Shown here: piece after piece, positions 7,989 to 17,776 of the stretch
Numbering within the stretch: the stretch's first letter is position 1
Layout of the letters: each line of letters opens with the position of its first letter
From: an uncultured Elusimicrobia bacterium
GTDB taxonomy: Bacteria; Elusimicrobiota; Elusimicrobia; UBA1565; UBA9628
Direction of reading: 5' to 3'
Length of the DNA: 64,000 bases
Assembly: GCA_903830945.1 (NCBI GenBank)
Contig: CAIKVT010000058.1
Coordinates: 139,487-203,486, forward strand
The notes under the pieces: generated by a model
Told to the model about the DNA's origin: nothing
The model's input: only the letters and a program-made list of their open reading frames with translations
Databases searched by the model: none
Made by a program: the position numbers and the translations under genes

Positions 7989-9617
7989 CTAGTCCGCGGC
8001 CAAAAACGGGTAGCGGTAGTCCCGGGCCGGGTCGAAGGTCTCCTTGATGGCCCTGGGTGAGACCCAGCGAACCAGGTTCAGCGAAGAGCCCGCCTTGTCG
8101 TTGGTGCCCGAGGCTCGGGCCCCGCCGAAAGGCTGCTGGCCTACCACCGCGCCGGTCGGCTTGTCGTTGATGTAGAAATTTCCGGCCGCGTTCTCCAGGA
8201 CCTTGGCAGCCTCGACTATGGCCTTGCGTTCGGTCGCGAAGACCGCGCCGGTCAAGGCGTAGGCCGAGCCCTTGTCGCAGAGGCGCAAGGTCTCTCCCCA
8301 CTTGGCGTCCGGGTAGACGTAGACGCTCAGCACCGGGCCGAAGATCTCCTGGGCCATGCACTCGCACTTGGGGTCCGTGGTCTCGATGACCGTAGGTTGG
8401 ACGAAGAATCCCGTGGAGTCGTCGCACTTGCCGCCGAAAGCGATCTTGCATGAGCGGTTCTTCTTGGCGCGGTCGATGAAGCCCTTGATGTTGTCGAAGG
8501 CGGGCTTGTCTATGACCGCGTTGACGAAATTGGTGAAGTCTTCGGGCGAGCCCATGCGCACGGTCTTGAGCATGCCGCCTAGGGCCTCCTTTACTTTGGG
8601 GTAGAGGCTTTTGGGGATGTAGGCGCGCGAGGCGGCCGAGCACTTCTGGCCTTGGAACTCAAAGGCGCCGCGCAAGAGCGCCACGGCCAGGGCCTGCGGC
8701 TCGGCGCTGGGGTGCGCGAAGATGAAGTCCTTTCCGCCGGTCTCGCCCACCAGGCGCGGGTAGCTTTTGTATTTCTTGATATTGGCTCCCACGGTCTGCC
8801 ACATCCATTGGAACACCGCTGTGGAGCCCGTGAAATGCACGCCGGCCAAATCCGGGGAGTCGAAGACTACCTGCCCGATCATGGAGGATGGGCCGGTCAC
8901 CATGTTGATGACGCCGTCGGGCAGGCCCGCGGCCTTGAGGAGCCGCATGATGAAGTGGGCCGTGTAGACGGTCGCGGCGGCCGGCTTCCAGACTACCGTG
9001 TTGCCCATGAGGGCCGGGGCCGTGGGCAGGTTGCCCGCGATGGAGGTGAAGTTGAAGGGCGTGACCGCGAACACGAAGCCTTCCAGGGGCCGGTGCTCCA
9101 GCCGGTTCCACTGTCCTCGCGGGCTGGAGGGTTGGTTGGCATAGACTTGCTCAGCGTAATAAGGGTTGAAGCGGAGGAAGTCGATGAATTCGCAGGCCGA
9201 GTCGATCTCGGCCTGGAAGATGTTCTTGGACTGGCAGAGCATGGTGGCGGCGTTCAACGTCTGGCGCCAGTCGTTGGCCAGCAGGTCCGCGGCTTTGAGG
9301 AATATGGCGGCACGGTCCACGAAGGACATGGCCGCCCAGGAGCGGCGCGCGGAGAGCGCCGCCTGGATGGCGCCGCGGGTCTCGGCCGGGCCGCCCACGC
9401 GGTAGCGGCCCAGGACCTGGCTCTGGTCATAGGGGCTGCGGCATTCAGCGATGGTTTTGGTGCGGACCTCTTTGGCCCCGATGTAAAGGGGGATGTCGGG
9501 CTGGGCGGACTTCATGTCGGCCAAACGGGTTTGGAAGGCCTTGCGCTCGGGGCTGCCGGGCGCGTAGCCGAGGATGGGTTCATTGAGCGGGGTCGGGACT
9601 TGGAATCGGGCGTTCAT
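7989..9617 (-). CDS. pruA: L-glutamate gamma-semialdehyde (P5C) dehydrogenase
   Basis: This 542-residue aldehyde dehydrogenase oxidises glutamate semialdehyde (from P5C) to glutamate with NAD+, the last step of proline breakdown. The N-terminus (NEPILGYAPGSPERKAF) and the length match the single-function ALDH4A1 type rather than the bacterial PutA fusion. Catalytic residues are visible: Asn189 in TPFNFTSIAGN, Glu292 in VGETGGKD and Cys326 in FQGQKCSAASRAY. No proline dehydrogenase gene is in the window, so the substrate may come from elsewhere in the genome or from arginine/ornithine. It diverges from the SDR gene at 9709 across 91 bases. Confidence 0.9.
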   Translation of the reverse strand: MNARFQVPTPLNEPILGYAPGSPERKAFQTRLADMKSAQPDIPLYIGAKEVRTKTIAECRSPYDQSQVLGRYRVGGPAETRGAIQAALSARRSWAAMSFVDRAAIFLKAADLLANDWRQTLNAATMLCQSKNIFQAEIDSACEFIDFLRFNPYYAEQVYANQPSSPRGQWNRLEHRPLEGFVFAVTPFNFTSIAGNLPTAPALMGNTVVWKPAAATVYTAHFIMRLLKAAGLPDGVINMVTGPSSMIGQVVFDSPDLAGVHFTGSTAVFQWMWQTVGANIKKYKSYPRLVGETGGKDFIFAHPSAEPQALAVALLRGAFEFQGQKCSAASRAYIPKSLYPKVKEALGGMLKTVRMGSPEDFTNFVNAVIDKPAFDNIKGFIDRAKKNRSCKIAFGGKCDDSTGFFVQPTVIETTDPKCECMAQEIFGPVLSVYVYPDAKWGETLRLCDKGSAYALTGAVFATERKAIVEAAKVLENAAGNFYINDKPTGAVVGQQPFGGARASGTNDKAGSSLNLVRWVSPRAIKETFDPARDYRYPFLAAD

Positions 9618-9708
9618 GAGGATTCTCCTATGGGTCTGCGGCGCCTATCGGAGGGATGATAACAAATTGGGCGCGCGGATATTTCCTACAATCTAGGTCG
9701 TCAGCACT

Positions 9709-11238
9709 ATGCCGAATCCACCCGGACCAGACGACATCCGACGCTGCCAGGAGGTGCTGGAGGCTATCGTGGCCGACCGCGCCCTGTTGGCCGGCGTCCC
9801 GGAAGATAGTCGCATCGCCTTGCTCAAGGCCGCGGGCCAGGCCTGCCATCCGACCCACCTCGAGGTCATGAGGTTCGCCAAGGAGAGGCGCGCCCGGGAG
9901 CGGCGTGAGGCCGAGGCCGTGGATCGCAAGACTCGGTCCGCCACCGTCATCCGCAAGGCCCGCCAGGCCGCCGTTTTCACTCCGCCGCAGATCGAGGGGC
10001 CTCAGGCGACGTACGGCCCGGAGCTGACCCGGCCGCGCTATTGTTACGTCTGCAAAAGCGCATACCGCCGCGTGCACTTCTTCTATGACTCCATGTGCCC
10101 GTCCTGCGGCGATTTCAATTACCAGAAGCGCCGGCAGACAGCGGACCTCTCCGGCCGCACGGCCGTGATCACGGGCGCGCGCATCAAGATCGGCTACCAA
10201 GCGGCGTTGATGCTGCTGCGCGCCGGCGCCAAGGTCGTGGCGACCACGCGCTTTCCGCACGACGCGGCTCTGCGCTACTCCCGCGAGCCGGACTTCGCCT
10301 CCTGGTGCGGGCGCCTGAAGATCCACGGTCTGGACCTGCGGCACTGTCCGAGCGTCGACATCTTCTGCCGCTTCTTGGATTCGACTTCGGATCGGCTTGA
10401 TCTTCTCATCAACAACGCGGCCCAGACCGTGCGTAGGCCTCCGGCCTTCTATGCGCATCTGCTCGCGGGCGAGGCCTCCACGGAGGGACTTCCTCCGGAG
10501 GTCTTGCCTCTTCTGTCGAGCCATCATGCGCTCAATGTCGCTTTGGCCACGGCAATCACGCGGGACCTCAAGGACGAGCGGGTCGACGCCACCGGGCTGG
10601 CCCTCTGGCACGCGGGCGCGCCGGGCGTGGGACTGCGCGCTTCGGCCCAGCTTTCCCAGATCAAGTATACCTACGACGAGGCGGACCTGGCCGCCGACGC
10701 TTTCCCCTCGGGTCAGATGGACGCGGACCTGCAGCAGATCGACTTGCGGGCCAAGAACTCCTGGCGTTTGACCTTGGCCGAGGTGCCCACGGCCGAGATG
10801 CTGGAACTGCAGCTCATCAACTCCGTGGCGCCGTTCATCCTATGCAGCAAGCTCAAGGCTCTGATGCTGCGCCATGGCAGCCGGGACAAGCACATCGTCA
10901 ACGTGTCGGCCATGGAGGGAAGCTTCTCGCGAGGCACCAAGACCGACAAGCATCCGCACACGAACATGGCCAAGGCCGCGCTCAACATGCTGACTTTGAC
11001 CTCGGCGGCGGACTACGTGAAAGACGGCATCCATATGAATGCCGTGGATACGGGCTGGGTGACCGACGAGGACCCGGCGCACCATGCTGCGCGCAAGCAG
11101 GCAGAGCACGATTTCCAGCCTCCCTTGGATATCGTGGATGGGGCCGCGCGGGTCTGCGACCCGATCTTTTCGGGTTTCTTGAGCGGGACGCATGTCTGGG
11201 GCAAGTTTTTGAAAGATTATTCCCCGACGGCTTGGTAG
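9709..11238 (+). CDS. SDR-family protein with an N-terminal zinc ribbon and a missing catalytic Tyr
   Basis: The 509-residue protein has a helical N-terminal part (1-100), a four-cysteine zinc ribbon (Cys112, Cys115, Cys130, Cys133), and then a Rossmann domain from about 145. The nucleotide-binding loop is TGARIKIG (155-162) and the following NNAAQ motif fits an NAD(P)-dependent short-chain dehydrogenase. The usual Tyr-x3-Lys pair is Thr418-x3-Lys422, so the acid/base tyrosine is absent or provided elsewhere, while NVSAMEG keeps a serine. A roughly 80-residue insertion precedes the active-site half. Substrate unknown. TACAAT 16 bases before the ATG may be a -10 element. Confidence 0.7.
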   Translation: MPNPPGPDDIRRCQEVLEAIVADRALLAGVPEDSRIALLKAAGQACHPTHLEVMRFAKERRARERREAEAVDRKTRSATVIRKARQAAVFTPPQIEGPQATYGPELTRPRYCYVCKSAYRRVHFFYDSMCPSCGDFNYQKRRQTADLSGRTAVITGARIKIGYQAALMLLRAGAKVVATTRFPHDAALRYSREPDFASWCGRLKIHGLDLRHCPSVDIFCRFLDSTSDRLDLLINNAAQTVRRPPAFYAHLLAGEASTEGLPPEVLPLLSSHHALNVALATAITRDLKDERVDATGLALWHAGAPGVGLRASAQLSQIKYTYDEADLAADAFPSGQMDADLQQIDLRAKNSWRLTLAEVPTAEMLELQLINSVAPFILCSKLKALMLRHGSRDKHIVNVSAMEGSFSRGTKTDKHPHTNMAKAALNMLTLTSAADYVKDGIHMNAVDTGWVTDEDPAHHAARKQAEHDFQPPLDIVDGAARVCDPIFSGFLSGTHVWGKFLKDYSPTAW

Positions 11239-11319
11239 GAATTTCTCCTGATCATGATTGTGGTATCATTTGGCTTGTACGATGGCCGCAGCCGGGCAGA
11301 TCGCGAGGGGTACGGAGTT

Positions 11320-11967
11320 ATGTTTATGAGAACAATGATCGTGTCCTGTTTTACAGCCGCTGTCTTCATGCTGACCGGTTGTGTGGCTTCCGACTACGGT
11401 GGCGGGGGTGGCCAGGGTTTGGTTGGGAGGAGGACCTTCGCCAAGAAGTTCGCCAAGAAGCGTGGCTGGTCACAGGACGAGCAAGCCGCGCCGGCCTCAG
11501 CTGGGGTCGCGCCGGTCGAGCAACCCGCAGCCCCGGTACCGCCTCCGCCGCCTGCGCAGGAGCGGAGCATCAGCGGCATCGGAGCCAGGCTGCAGGTCAA
11601 GGATGGAGCGGCCAGCATCGCAGCTATCCTTCCGGGAGGTCCGGCGGCGAAGGACGGGAGGCTTCAGGTCGGCGATCTCATGACGGCCGTTGCGCAGGGA
11701 GATGGGCCATGGGCTTCGACCGAAGGCATGAGCCAGTCCCAGATCGTCGCATTGGTCCGCGGAGACAGCGGCACCATCGTGCGGCTCAAGGCCCTTCGGG
11801 ACGGATTTCAGACCATCACGGTCTCTCTCGTGCGAGCCAGCGTGCAGGCCGCTGCGGAGGCGGATATAGGTACTCCTGCGACTGCGGTTCCAGCCTCCTC
11901 CAGCGCTCCGGCGCCGCGTCCCGTGCCGCAAGACTCTCCCGATATTTCGGACCAACTGAAGCCCTGA
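11320..11967 (+). CDS. PDZ-domain lipoprotein
   Basis: The 215-residue product begins with a lipoprotein signal peptide whose lipobox LTGC puts the lipidated Cys at residue 21. A Gly-rich and Pro-rich linker leads to one PDZ domain (about residues 85-165: GIGARLQVKDG, AAILPGGPAAKDGRLQVGDLM). PDZ domains bind the C-termini or extended segments of partner proteins. Here there is no attached protease, so it may be a scaffold in the periplasm or at the outer membrane. The ATG at 11320 is chosen because GAGGGG and GGAG precede it and the signal peptide starts there. The C-terminal 50 residues are Pro/Ala-rich. Confidence 0.7.
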   Translation: MFMRTMIVSCFTAAVFMLTGCVASDYGGGGGQGLVGRRTFAKKFAKKRGWSQDEQAAPASAGVAPVEQPAAPVPPPPPAQERSISGIGARLQVKDGAASIAAILPGGPAAKDGRLQVGDLMTAVAQGDGPWASTEGMSQSQIVALVRGDSGTIVRLKALRDGFQTITVSLVRASVQAAAEADIGTPATAVPASSSAPAPRPVPQDSPDISDQLKP

Positions 11968-11995
11968 CGAGGCGAAGCTTCTTTGAGACGGATAT

Positions 11996-12481
11996 ATGAG
12001 CCGGGCTTTCATTAAGGAAGATGCGGGCGATCCGGACGAGCTGCCGGAGCGCCACCAGAGCGCTTCTTTAAACTACGTGACGCCGGAGGGGCTCTCGGCG
12101 CTGCGGCGGAGGGCGGCTGAACTGCGCTCGCGTCTGGAACCGTTGGCCAGGGACGGGCGCGAGGCGCGGGAGGTCAAGCGAGACCTGCGCTACTATGATG
12201 GCCGGGTGGCTAGCGCCATCTTGGTTGACCCGAAGGATGGTCCGGCCGATGAGGTGCGCTTCGGCGCGGTGGTGGAACTGCGCGGTGGGGACGGGAAGAC
12301 GCGCCGCGTGAGCATCGTGGGGCAGGACGAGGCTGAGGGTGCCCAAGATAAGATCGCTTGGGATTCAGCCTTGGCCTTGGCGCTCATGGGCGCCAAGAAG
12401 GGCGACCGGATAGAGACGGATGAGTCCGGGGCCCTGACCACGGCCTCCATCCTCTACCCCGGCCGTCGAATGTCGTTATAA
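11996..12481 (+). CDS. GreA/GreB-family transcription elongation factor
   Basis: The 161-residue protein opens MSRAFIKED and NYVTPEGL, as in GreB-like factors. It continues with a helical hairpin (about 25-75), which in the family reaches into the RNA polymerase secondary channel, and a C-terminal FKBP-like domain (about 80-158, with VRFGAVVELRGGDGKTRRVSIVG). Gre factors restart backtracked polymerase by stimulating transcript cleavage; the acidic tip residues that drive cleavage are less clear here. It follows the PDZ lipoprotein by 28 bases and may share its transcript. Confidence 0.8.
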   Translation: MSRAFIKEDAGDPDELPERHQSASLNYVTPEGLSALRRRAAELRSRLEPLARDGREAREVKRDLRYYDGRVASAILVDPKDGPADEVRFGAVVELRGGDGKTRRVSIVGQDEAEGAQDKIAWDSALALALMGAKKGDRIETDESGALTTASILYPGRRMSL

Positions 12482-12523
12482 TCACGGGCATCGTACAACC
12501 CGGCAATAGACGCGGAGAAAAAT

Positions 12524-13012
12524 ATGAAAATGGTCTTGATGGCGGTCCTCAGCGTGGCGGGCTTATGCCTGCCTGCTGGCGCGCAGCATAAATCATCGGC
12601 CCAGGACCTGCTGATAAAGAGCGAGGTTGAAACCGCTGTCAGCATGCTTCAGGCAATCTCTAAGAAGCACCAGCAGGGTGAAATGACTTTGGAGCAGGCT
12701 AAAAAGCTCGGCGCCGATCTCTTGCGGGAACTCAGCTATGGCACCGATGGATATTTCTGGGCCGATACCACGGAAGGCGTCAATGTCGTCCTTTACGGTC
12801 GCAAAGACGTTGAGGGCAGGAATCGCCTTGAGGACAGGGACAAAAAGGGCACGTTCCACGTTAAAGAATTTCTGGCCAAAGCCAAAGCCGGCGGCGGGTA
12901 TGTCGACTACTGGTTTGCAAAAAAGGGTCAGACCATGGCTCAGCCCAAAAGATCCTTTGTGGCTCTATTCAAGCCGTTCGGCTGGGTCGTCGGTAGTGGA
13001 CGCTACCTCTAA
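12524..13012 (+). CDS. Secreted single-Cache-domain sensor-like protein
   Basis: A signal peptide (1-20, ending AGAQ) precedes one single-Cache (sCache_2-type) domain of about 130 residues. Typical marks are a long N-terminal helix (VETAVSMLQAISKKHQQGE), then YGTDGYFWADTT, a ligand-pocket loop and the closing FGWVVGSGRYL. Such domains bind small organic ligands in chemoreceptors and kinases. This one is not joined to a membrane helix or signalling domain, so it is probably a free periplasmic ligand-binding protein. TATAAT at 12477-12482 could be its -10 element, with a leader of about 35 bases. Ligand and partner are unknown. Confidence 0.75.
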   Translation: MKMVLMAVLSVAGLCLPAGAQHKSSAQDLLIKSEVETAVSMLQAISKKHQQGEMTLEQAKKLGADLLRELSYGTDGYFWADTTEGVNVVLYGRKDVEGRNRLEDRDKKGTFHVKEFLAKAKAGGGYVDYWFAKKGQTMAQPKRSFVALFKPFGWVVGSGRYL

Positions 13013-13048
13013 AAAGTCACAAGGAGAGAATGCTGTTCCCGCTGAAGA

Positions 13049-13825
13049 TCACTTCGCCCGACGCCTCGTCCCCCGGCTTGCCACGCGGTCGTAGATGCAC
13101 CCTGGCAGGTTCCTCACCACATACTTCACCACCGTCGAAAACGGCCACGGGAAGTCCACCAACCTCTTGCCGGCCTTGATCCCCGCGATCATGATCTCCA
13201 CCGCATCGCGCGGCTCCATCAAGAAAGGCATATCCTCATCCTTCCATTTGGCGGTCATCTCCGTGCGCACGAACCCCGGGCATACCGTCACTACCTTCAC
13301 CCCGGTCCCCCGCAGATCCACCCGCAGAGACTCCAGCAGCGCGATGACCGCCGCCTTGCTCGAGCTGTAAGGCCCGGATCGCGGCAGACCCCGATAACCC
13401 GCGACGCTCGCCACTCCCGCGATCGTCCCCGACTTCTCCTTGAGCATGTCCGGCAGTACCGCCTCTATCCAGTTCGCCATCCCGAAGACATTCACCCCAT
13501 AGACCAAGCGGTAATCATCCGCGGTGAAACGCTCTTTCGCATCTCCCGACTTCGATATGCCCGCGTTCAGGATTGCCCAGTCCAAGCCACGGAACCGCTC
13601 CACGATCAATGCATAATGTCTCTTCACCACCGCCGGATCCGCCACATTGCCCGTCAAAGTCAGAACTCCGCCCGCGCCCGCGCCTTTGACCGCTTGCGCC
13701 AGCTCGTTCAAGCGTTCCTCGCGCCGGCCCGTCAAAGCCAGCATGAAACCCTCGTTGGCCAACTGCATGGCCAGCTCCTTGCCCAAGCCCGAGGTCGCGC
13801 CGGTTATGAGGACTCTGTGGCTCAT
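13049..13825 (-). CDS. Short-chain dehydrogenase/reductase
   Basis: This is a classical SDR of 258 residues: TGATSGLG (8-15) binds the cofactor, LNAG (86-89) stabilises the sheet, and the catalytic set is Ser140, Tyr153 and Lys157 (PYSSSK). It should oxidise or reduce an alcohol/carbonyl group with NAD(P)(H); the substrate is not predictable, though the length and C-terminal basic region resemble lipid- or ketoacyl-acting relatives. Its ATG overlaps the stop of the upstream permease as ATGA (13825-13822), so the two are translationally coupled. Confidence 0.85.
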   Translation of the reverse strand: MSHRVLITGATSGLGKELAMQLANEGFMLALTGRREERLNELAQAVKGAGAGGVLTLTGNVADPAVVKRHYALIVERFRGLDWAILNAGISKSGDAKERFTADDYRLVYGVNVFGMANWIEAVLPDMLKEKSGTIAGVASVAGYRGLPRSGPYSSSKAAVIALLESLRVDLRGTGVKVVTVCPGFVRTEMTAKWKDEDMPFLMEPRDAVEIMIAGIKAGKRLVDFPWPFSTVVKYVVRNLPGCIYDRVASRGTRRRAK

Positions 13826-15240
13826 GAATTCCTCCGCCGAAGGAAATAGACCGGAATGCCCAGCAGCACGATGCCCAGACCCGGCCATGTATACGCCGGT
13901 TTGAAGATGAGAAGGTCTAGGCAGATTGCGGTACATGCCAGGATGTAGAAAGCCGGAACGAATGGATAGCCCCAGGCCTGGTAGGGCCGCAGCGCGTCCG
14001 GCCGCTTGATGCGCAGGACGAATATCCCCGCCACAGTCATGCTGTAGAATAGGAGGGTCGCGAAGATCACATAGTCGAGCAAATCCCCATAGGCTCCGGA
14101 AAGGCACAAAAGTCCGGCCCAGAACCCCTGCAGGACCAAGGCCGCGCCCGGGACCGCGTTCTTGTTCAGGCTTCCGACCCTCTCGAAGAAAAGCCCGTCC
14201 TTGGCCATCGCGTAATATACCCGTGCGCCGGAGAGGATCAGCCCGTTGTTGCAGCCGAAGGTCGAGACCATGATGAGCAGGGCCATGAGCAGACCTCCCG
14301 GCGCGCCGAAAACCGCGGAGAGCGCGGCCGTGGCTACCCGGTCCAGTGGCGCCTTTTGGATCAACTCCATCGGCAAGACCGCCAGATACGTTACGTTGGC
14401 CAGAAGGTAGAGGAGCGTTACGAGGGAAGTGCCCAAGACCAAGGCCAGCGCGACATTGCGCTCCGGCCGGCGCACCTCGCTCGCCGTGTAGGTGATGTTC
14501 TCCCAGGCCGTGGCTGAGAAAAGCGAGCCTACCATGGCCACGCCTACCGCGGCCCCAAGCTTCAGGCCCAAGAGCGGTTCGGTGGATACGACCTGGCCGT
14601 CTTGCATGTGCCGCCAGAAGCCCTGCCAGGCGGATTGGAAGTTCGCGGTCCAGGCCGAGCCCTGGCGCAGAGCGTAGAAGACCAGAAGGGCCAGGCCGAC
14701 CAAAGAAGCGATCTTGGTCACCGTGAAAATATTCTGCACGATCTTGCCGAGCTTGAGGCCCCGTAGGTTCAGGGCGGTCAAAAACGCGATAATCATGATG
14801 GCCAGGATTTGGGCTGCGGATATGTGGAATCTGCCCGCGACGAAGAGGATGTGCCTTTCGGAGAACCAAGGAAGGAGCACGCCCGTGTACTTGGCGAAAG
14901 CCACGGCCACGGCCGCGATGGTGCCGGTCTGGATGACGAGGAACAGCGTCCAGCCGTAGAGGAATCCGGCCAGGGGGCCGTAGGCTTCCCTAAGGTAGAC
15001 ATACTGTCCGCCGGTTTTTGGGATCATGCCGGCCAGCTCGCCGTAGCTTGCGGCCGCGGCCACTGTGATGAGGCCCGTGATGAGCCACACCATCAGGAGC
15101 CAGCCTGCGCATCCGACCGTGCGTGCGATGTCTGCGCTCACGATGAAGATGCCCGAGCCGATCATTGAGCCGGCCACGATCATCGTGGAATCGAAGAGTC
15201 CCAGTTCACACTTTAGGCCGCTATTAGAAGCGGAATTCAT
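13822..15240 (-). CDS. APC-superfamily amino acid permease
   Basis: The 472-residue protein has about twelve hydrophobic segments. The first helix carries GSMIGSGIFIV, the unwound substrate-binding motif of APC transporters, and KTGGQYVYLREAYGPLAGFLYGW follows in helix III, closest to the L-amino-acid (LAT/SLC7-like) group. It probably imports or exchanges amino acids. The start at 15240 is preferred over an upstream in-frame ATG because TATCAT lies only seven bases before it and the extra residues look non-coding. The coupled SDR downstream may act on a compound derived from the imported substrate. Confidence 0.85.
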   Translation of the reverse strand: MNSASNSGLKCELGLFDSTMIVAGSMIGSGIFIVSADIARTVGCAGWLLMVWLITGLITVAAAASYGELAGMIPKTGGQYVYLREAYGPLAGFLYGWTLFLVIQTGTIAAVAVAFAKYTGVLLPWFSERHILFVAGRFHISAAQILAIMIIAFLTALNLRGLKLGKIVQNIFTVTKIASLVGLALLVFYALRQGSAWTANFQSAWQGFWRHMQDGQVVSTEPLLGLKLGAAVGVAMVGSLFSATAWENITYTASEVRRPERNVALALVLGTSLVTLLYLLANVTYLAVLPMELIQKAPLDRVATAALSAVFGAPGGLLMALLIMVSTFGCNNGLILSGARVYYAMAKDGLFFERVGSLNKNAVPGAALVLQGFWAGLLCLSGAYGDLLDYVIFATLLFYSMTVAGIFVLRIKRPDALRPYQAWGYPFVPAFYILACTAICLDLLIFKPAYTWPGLGIVLLGIPVYFLRRRNS

Positions 15241-15247
15241 AGTATGG

Positions 15248-16472
<1,225 letters not shown>

Positions 16473-16482
16473 GGGAGGATCT

Positions 16483-17448
16483 ATGGCTCAGAAAGACCTG
16501 TTGGGCGGAGCGCTCTGGGAGGCTTACTCCAAGAAGGTCGCGGCCCGCATGGACAATCCCACCAACCGCGGCGAGCTCACCGAGGCCGACGCCCTGAAGC
16601 TCGGCGGCAAGCTTGTCATCGCGGACCACGGCGCCGAGTCCTGCGGCGACGCGGTGCGCCTCTATTGGGTGGTGGACCCCCAGACCGACGTCATCAAGGC
16701 CGCGCGCTTTAAGAGCTTCGGCTGCGGCACGGCTATAGCCTCCAGCGACATGATGGCCGAGCTCTGCGTGGGCCGGACCGTGGACGAGGTCGCCAAGATC
16801 ACCAACATCGACGTGGAGAAGGCCCTGCGCGACGAGCCCGGCACGCCGGCCGTGCCGCCGCAGAAGATGCACTGCAGCGTCATGGCCTACGACGTCATCA
16901 AGAGGGCCGTGGCACTCTACAAGGGCGTGGACCTTTCGGCACTGGAGACCGAGACCATCGTCTGCGAGTGCGGCCGGGTGAGCCTGGGCACCATCGTAGA
17001 CGCCATCCGCCTTAACGACCTCAAGACCGTGGCGGACATCATCCACTACACCAAGGCCGGGGGTTTCTGCAAGTCCTGCATCGAGCCGGGCGGCCATGAG
17101 AAGCGCCAGCATTACCTCGTGGATATCTTGCGCGACACTCGCGCGGCCATGGAAAAGGAGAAGCTTCACCAGCAGATGGTAGCCCCGGATTTTTGTTCCA
17201 TGACCTTGGTGCGCAAGCTCAAGGCCGTGGAGAAGATCTTCACTGATGAGCTGCGGCCCATGTTGGCCGCGGACGGTGGCGACGTAGAACTCGTCGACCT
17301 TAAGGAAGCGGGCGGGGTCTGGGAGGTCTACATCGAGTACAAGGGCGCCTGCCTGGGTTGCCCCAGCGCCGGCACCAATACCCTGTCCTCTATCGAGGCC
17401 ATCCTGACGCAGAAGCTCGGGGAGAACATCAAGGTCGTGCCCTCTTAA
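16483..17448 (+). CDS. nifU: Fe-S cluster scaffold NifU (three-domain)
   Basis: The 321-residue protein has all three NifU domains. The IscU-like scaffold has Cys54, Cys81 and Cys131. The central BFD-like [2Fe-2S] ferredoxin domain has Cys161, Cys163, Cys196 and Cys199. The C-terminal Nfu domain has the CLGC pair, Cys290 and Cys293. It receives sulfur from NifS, builds clusters and hands them to apoproteins in the cytoplasm. Two perfect stem-loops follow its stop codon within 60 bases and probably end or stabilise the nifSU message. Confidence 0.95.
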   Translation: MAQKDLLGGALWEAYSKKVAARMDNPTNRGELTEADALKLGGKLVIADHGAESCGDAVRLYWVVDPQTDVIKAARFKSFGCGTAIASSDMMAELCVGRTVDEVAKITNIDVEKALRDEPGTPAVPPQKMHCSVMAYDVIKRAVALYKGVDLSALETETIVCECGRVSLGTIVDAIRLNDLKTVADIIHYTKAGGFCKSCIEPGGHEKRQHYLVDILRDTRAAMEKEKLHQQMVAPDFCSMTLVRKLKAVEKIFTDELRPMLAADGGDVELVDLKEAGGVWEVYIEYKGACLGCPSAGTNTLSSIEAILTQKLGENIKVVPS

Positions 17449-17452
17449 CCGA

Positions 17453-17508
17453 GCGAGTCGCCCGCAGGGCGACTCGCAACCGTCGCCCCCATATGAGGGG
17501 GGCGACGG
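17453..17508 (+). terminator. Two tandem perfect stem-loops after nifU
   Basis: GCGAGTCGCCC (17453-17463) pairs with GGGCGACTCGC (17467-17477) around a three-base loop. CCGTCGCCCCC (17480-17490) pairs with GGGGGCGACGG (17498-17508) around a seven-base loop. Both stems are eleven perfect pairs. No T-run follows, so they may protect a 3' end or serve a factor-dependent terminator. Confidence 0.55.
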
Positions 17509-17554
17509 AGCTGGGGGTGCTCAGCCTTTAGACCTAGTCAGTGTAGGTTCCAAA

Positions 17555-17740
17555 GTCCCTGGCGGATCGCTTTGCCATCTCTTATCCTGAGAGTATGAGG
17601 AGATCAGGCTCGTTCTAGCGGAGCCCGGTTCCGTTGCCGTCTCCTCATCGTTCGCAAAGGACGTCCTGACCGTCAGTCCCCTACTGGCGGCCGGGGCGTT
17701 CGCTGATTGCACAGGACCAGGCGATTGTCGATTTTCCTGT
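17555..17740. ncRNA. Candidate structured RNA between nifU and folD
   Basis: The convergent gap 17449-17776 holds no convincing protein gene; a 75-codon minus frame has no ribosome site or family. It is rich in nested pairing. CTTTGC (17570-17575) pairs with GCAAAG (17654-17659). Inside it ATGAGGAGA (17595-17603) pairs with TCTCCTCAT (17640-17648), and inside that GGCTC (17607-17611) pairs with GAGCC (17621-17625). Two more hairpins follow, CCGTCAG with CTGGCGG and ACAGGA (17711-17716) with TCCTGT (17735-17740). The layout suits a folded RNA on either strand. It lacks the marks of RNase P, tmRNA, SRP RNA or a THF riboswitch. Confidence 0.3.
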
Positions 17741-17776
17741 ACATCCACAACTTTCGTGCCGGCGTACTGCCGTGCG

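Noticed and set aside
8652..9659. 335-codon plus-strand frame
   Set aside because: It is antisense to the P5C dehydrogenase, which has its catalytic Asn, Glu and Cys.
10842..11999. 385-codon plus-strand frame
   Set aside because: It is a shifted reading across the SDR end and the PDZ lipoprotein and has no motif.
13049..14869. 606-codon frame joining the permease region to the SDR
   Set aside because: The first part is an out-of-frame reading of the permease gene; the SDR begins properly at 13825 with an ATGA overlap.
17449..17776. THF riboswitch for folD
   Set aside because: The gap lies at the 3' end of folD, not in front of it, and lacks the riboswitch core.
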